Below, piece after piece: positions 61,651 through 64,000 of a stretch of DNA of 64,000 bases. The stretch is taken from contig JAUPFP010000023.1 of the NCBI GenBank assembly GCA_036925085.1, positions 1,687,778 to 1,751,777 of the forward strand, given 5' to 3'. Within the stretch, counting starts at the first letter, position 1. Each line of letters opens with the position of its first letter. Below the pieces are notes generated by a model. The model did no database searches, was not told where the DNA came from, and was given only the letters and a program-made list of their open reading frames with translations. The position numbers and the translations under genes were made by a program. Origin of the DNA: Brachycybe producta (lineage: Eukaryota; Arthropoda; Diplopoda; Playtdesmida; Andrognathidae).

Positions 61651-62986
61651 TCAGCAAAGTTATTTCAGGCAAAGAAATTGGCAGCAAGATTTCTTTAACT
61701 AAATTTAACAGAGAGCTGTGTAAGGAAAATTATTATTTTTGATGAAAATAGTACCTACATCGCAGTTTTAATCAAATTAATATAATAACTAATCTATATA
61801 ACAATTGCTTTCAGATAAAAGTAATTGGAACATATAGCTCAAAAGCGACCATAAACGACTTACTTTGCGTCACCGTAACCAGAAATGAAGACACTGTTGT
61901 CTTGCAAAGTTCACTTTTCAACAAAATGCACTCCAAATATTCTTCGCATCTTTATCATATTGCATAAATTATATAAAATTAACCAGTGGTCACCGGAAAT
62001 GAAAACAATAAACGTACTTACACAAAAAAGTGTAATTTTTACTCAAATCACCACAAAACTGAAACAGGCTTCAGTGTAACTCCACCTTTATTAGTTTTAT
62101 CAGATAATTTAACCAGAAACTAAATTACTTTGATTACTATTCAATTTACTGAAAAGTATTTACAATTTTTTTTTTCTCTACTAAACATTACGAGCGTAAA
62201 ATTGCTCTTTTAAGCTCAAAGTAACTTACTGACGGAAATGTGTTGCTAACGTTAGCCTCTCATAAGATAGGAAATAAGTTCAAATAACTGAATTACCACT
62301 TCCACTTAAAGTTCATTTTACAATATTTATGCTAAAAGTATAGATATTTACTTGGTGATGTGTTTGACTTTTGTGCAATTAACTAACTGACAACCGCCAG
62401 GAAACAAGTTCAACAACCAGTACAAGTTGCCAATTTATGTACAAGTGTGGGCTGCATCTAAGTGTTGCTAAATTACGTTAGCATCAGCAAGTGACAAATA
62501 TTTGCCAGATACAACACTCGTAAAAGTTCATAACATAAAAAGCATAATAACGCATTAATCAGAAAAATTTTCTTTCCATTTCATTCTATTAAAAAAAACT
62601 TAAAAACAATGCCAACTGATGTCTACAACTTCAACTAAAGTCAGTTTTTTTTTTCATTTTTCTTCGTTCGTGTGATCACGAACATAAAATTACGACTCAC
62701 AGTTTCGAACATAACTAGAGATTAATGTAGAATTAAATACAAGAGTACTTGAGAAATTAAAGAAAAACAGACAGACATAATTATGATCGTCACTCATTCA
62801 CCCTTCAATAAGATAAAAAAGGACTTAAACCCAAGGTCGAAATATAATTATTTGTTTTCTTTTACAATATAATAACGAGCAAATGCAAGACACATTTTTA
62901 CAATGTTAAAAACAGACATCAAATAAGATTTCATGCATAAATATACACAATACGACGCATAAATTATATTTATATTCAATACTTAC
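61651..62986. other. Intron between alternative PPIP5K first exons, no gene
   Basis: AT-rich. Short ORFs only, with no domain or codon support. Confidence 0.5.
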
Positions 62987-63094
62987 GACTTGAAAATAAG
63001 GTGAAAACGACGAGGAATCGTCAATGTTGTCAAAAAACGAAGGTCTTCTCGCTTTCATTGTACGATAACCATGCTCTAGTTCGGTGTACGACAT
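62987..63094 (-). CDS. PPIP5K: Alternative first coding exon of PPIP5K (36 codons)
   Basis: ATG at 63094 opens MSYTELEHGYRTMKARRPSF and runs 36 codons to a strong GTAAGT donor, ending in phase 0 (..SPYFQV|). Exon 2 of PPIP5K also begins in phase 0, so this exon can replace the MADQNVSLS exon to give a 1,299-aa isoform. A TTTCAG acceptor at 63138-63143 means the 5' UTR starts in a further upstream exon, so this would be the distal promoter. I recall MSYTELEHGY-type N-termini from other invertebrate PPIP5K proteins but cannot verify this here. Confidence 0.7.
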
Positions 63095-63137
63095 TCTAAC
63101 GTATCGTAAAACAAACCTATCATCGATAGAAATTCCT

Positions 63138-64000
63138 GAAATGGACCAAAAAACAAATTATTTTGTCAAAATGTAAATGCTTTCAATATAATACATGAAG
63201 TAGTTTTCTTTCAAATATCCCGCCATCAACCATTTTGCGATTAGATCGCCATCTATTGACAATACAGTAAACGTAAACAAATATTTAATAGACGGCGCCA
63301 TGTGTTAAGCTATAAAACAGCCAATAGGGCATGACACTCGTTAAACGAACATAACAAATAATTTATACGGTCATCCAACATGGCAATTAACAAAATAACT
63401 ATATAAGCAAACGCCATACTAGGTCACCCTTTCGTAAAGCTATTTAGCTATTAAGACGCCGCCCCATGCTTCAAAACAACACCAACAGATGTCTCGTCAT
63501 GTCATCTTCTCTTTCTGTATGTTCGCAGTTGCAATACACAAAAATTAAAATTTCGGCCTTTTCCTCAATAAATCTTATTGTATTCATTTCAAAAACACGA
63601 AATTACGATTACAGTACTAAAATATCTTAGAAGCGCGTAATAAATACCTTTTGCGCAGCATAATCATAACCAAAATCGATAAAATACGCTAATACCGAAA
63701 CCGCACATTGAAACCTGACGGAAAAAATCCTCTGTATATCGTATCAATCAATCTATATATCTTAACATACCGATATATCGATATATTAACGAATTTTCCT
63801 TTTTCAACAAATGTTAACGTTTCAGACCTCACTGAGTCTAAAGCAGCAATAAAAAAATCTTTTTTTTTATGAGGTAGAGGCCTAAAATTACAAAAAAAAC
63901 TAGTAATTAACAATTGAACGGATTGAAATACATTGGAAATGACTTACTTCATTTCTATATATCGAAAGTTATTATCAATGTAAAAAATCGTCGAGGCTAT
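63138..64000 (-). promoter_or_regulatory. Upstream region of the distal PPIP5K first exon
   Basis: Presumed leader intron and distal 5' UTR/promoter of PPIP5K. An acceptor (TTTCAG) at 63138-63143 precedes the MSYTELEHGY exon, so a non-coding exon should lie here or beyond 64000. A GCCATCTATTG..GACGGCGCCAT pair near 63250-63300 is weakly palindromic. No gene recognised. Confidence 0.35.

Noticed and set aside
63689-63913. 74-codon minus-strand frame at the right edge
   Set aside because: No splice-consistent link to the PPIP5K leader and no family resemblance.

Overview
This is a window of an AT-rich, intron-rich animal nuclear genome. The gene content (one undivided KMT2C/D-type methyltransferase, a Sec61 gamma subunit, two secreted S1 serine proteases, a PPIP5K) and the dense non-autonomous DNA transposons point to a bilaterian invertebrate. 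The proteases and one PPIP5K leader look protostome-like to me, possibly crustacean, but I cannot fix the phylum from the sequence. All exon models were built by hand from splice signals, reading phase and protein similarity known to me. The phases close exactly for PPIP5K (1,288 aa), both proteases (287 and 285 aa), Sec61 gamma (68 aa) and the unidentified receptor-like gene (376 aa).

Layout. 1-24568, minus strand: the first 49 coding exons (about 5,200 codons) of a KMT2C/D (MLL3/4) homologue. They encode an extended PHD finger, two further PHD clusters, an acidic linker, an HMG box, Pro/Gln-rich DPYAQ..TPRP repeats, a coiled coil and finally a single exon of more than 5.1 kb. That exon is open to the window edge and holds a 27-bp coding minisatellite (nonapeptide PGNGGNPHN). 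The FYRN/FYRC/SET end lies beyond position 1. 24569-25860: promoter-like spacer. 25861-26212, minus: SEC61G. 27040-29439 and 30389-33267, minus: a tandem pair of S1 proteases with TATA boxes, one trypsin-like and one with a non-trypsin pocket. 34657-37153, plus: an unidentified type I membrane protein with one EGF-like module. 39405-60424, minus: complete PPIP5K (27 exons), with an alternative first coding exon at 62987-63094.

Introns and spacers are packed with MITEs. I see a TTAA-flanked family with TIR GGTGGCTGAATAGATA; a palindromic family with core GTGTTTTAGAAACTAGAAT that shares its interior with the first; TA-flanked mariner/pogo-like families starting CAGT or CAGG; a tRNA-derived SINE with target-site duplication; several nested insertions; and two strong hairpins. 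Three apparent one-base insertions in homopolymers inside the KMT2 PHD-region exons look like consensus errors or real lesions and should be checked before any protein is deposited.

How the genes relate: KMT2C/D is chromatin machinery (H3K4 methylation at enhancers), SEC61G is part of the ER translocon through which the two proteases and the membrane protein would pass, and PPIP5K makes and removes inositol pyrophosphates. They are neighbours, not an obvious functional cluster. I found no prokaryote-like operon, CRISPR array, rRNA or intact tRNA gene.
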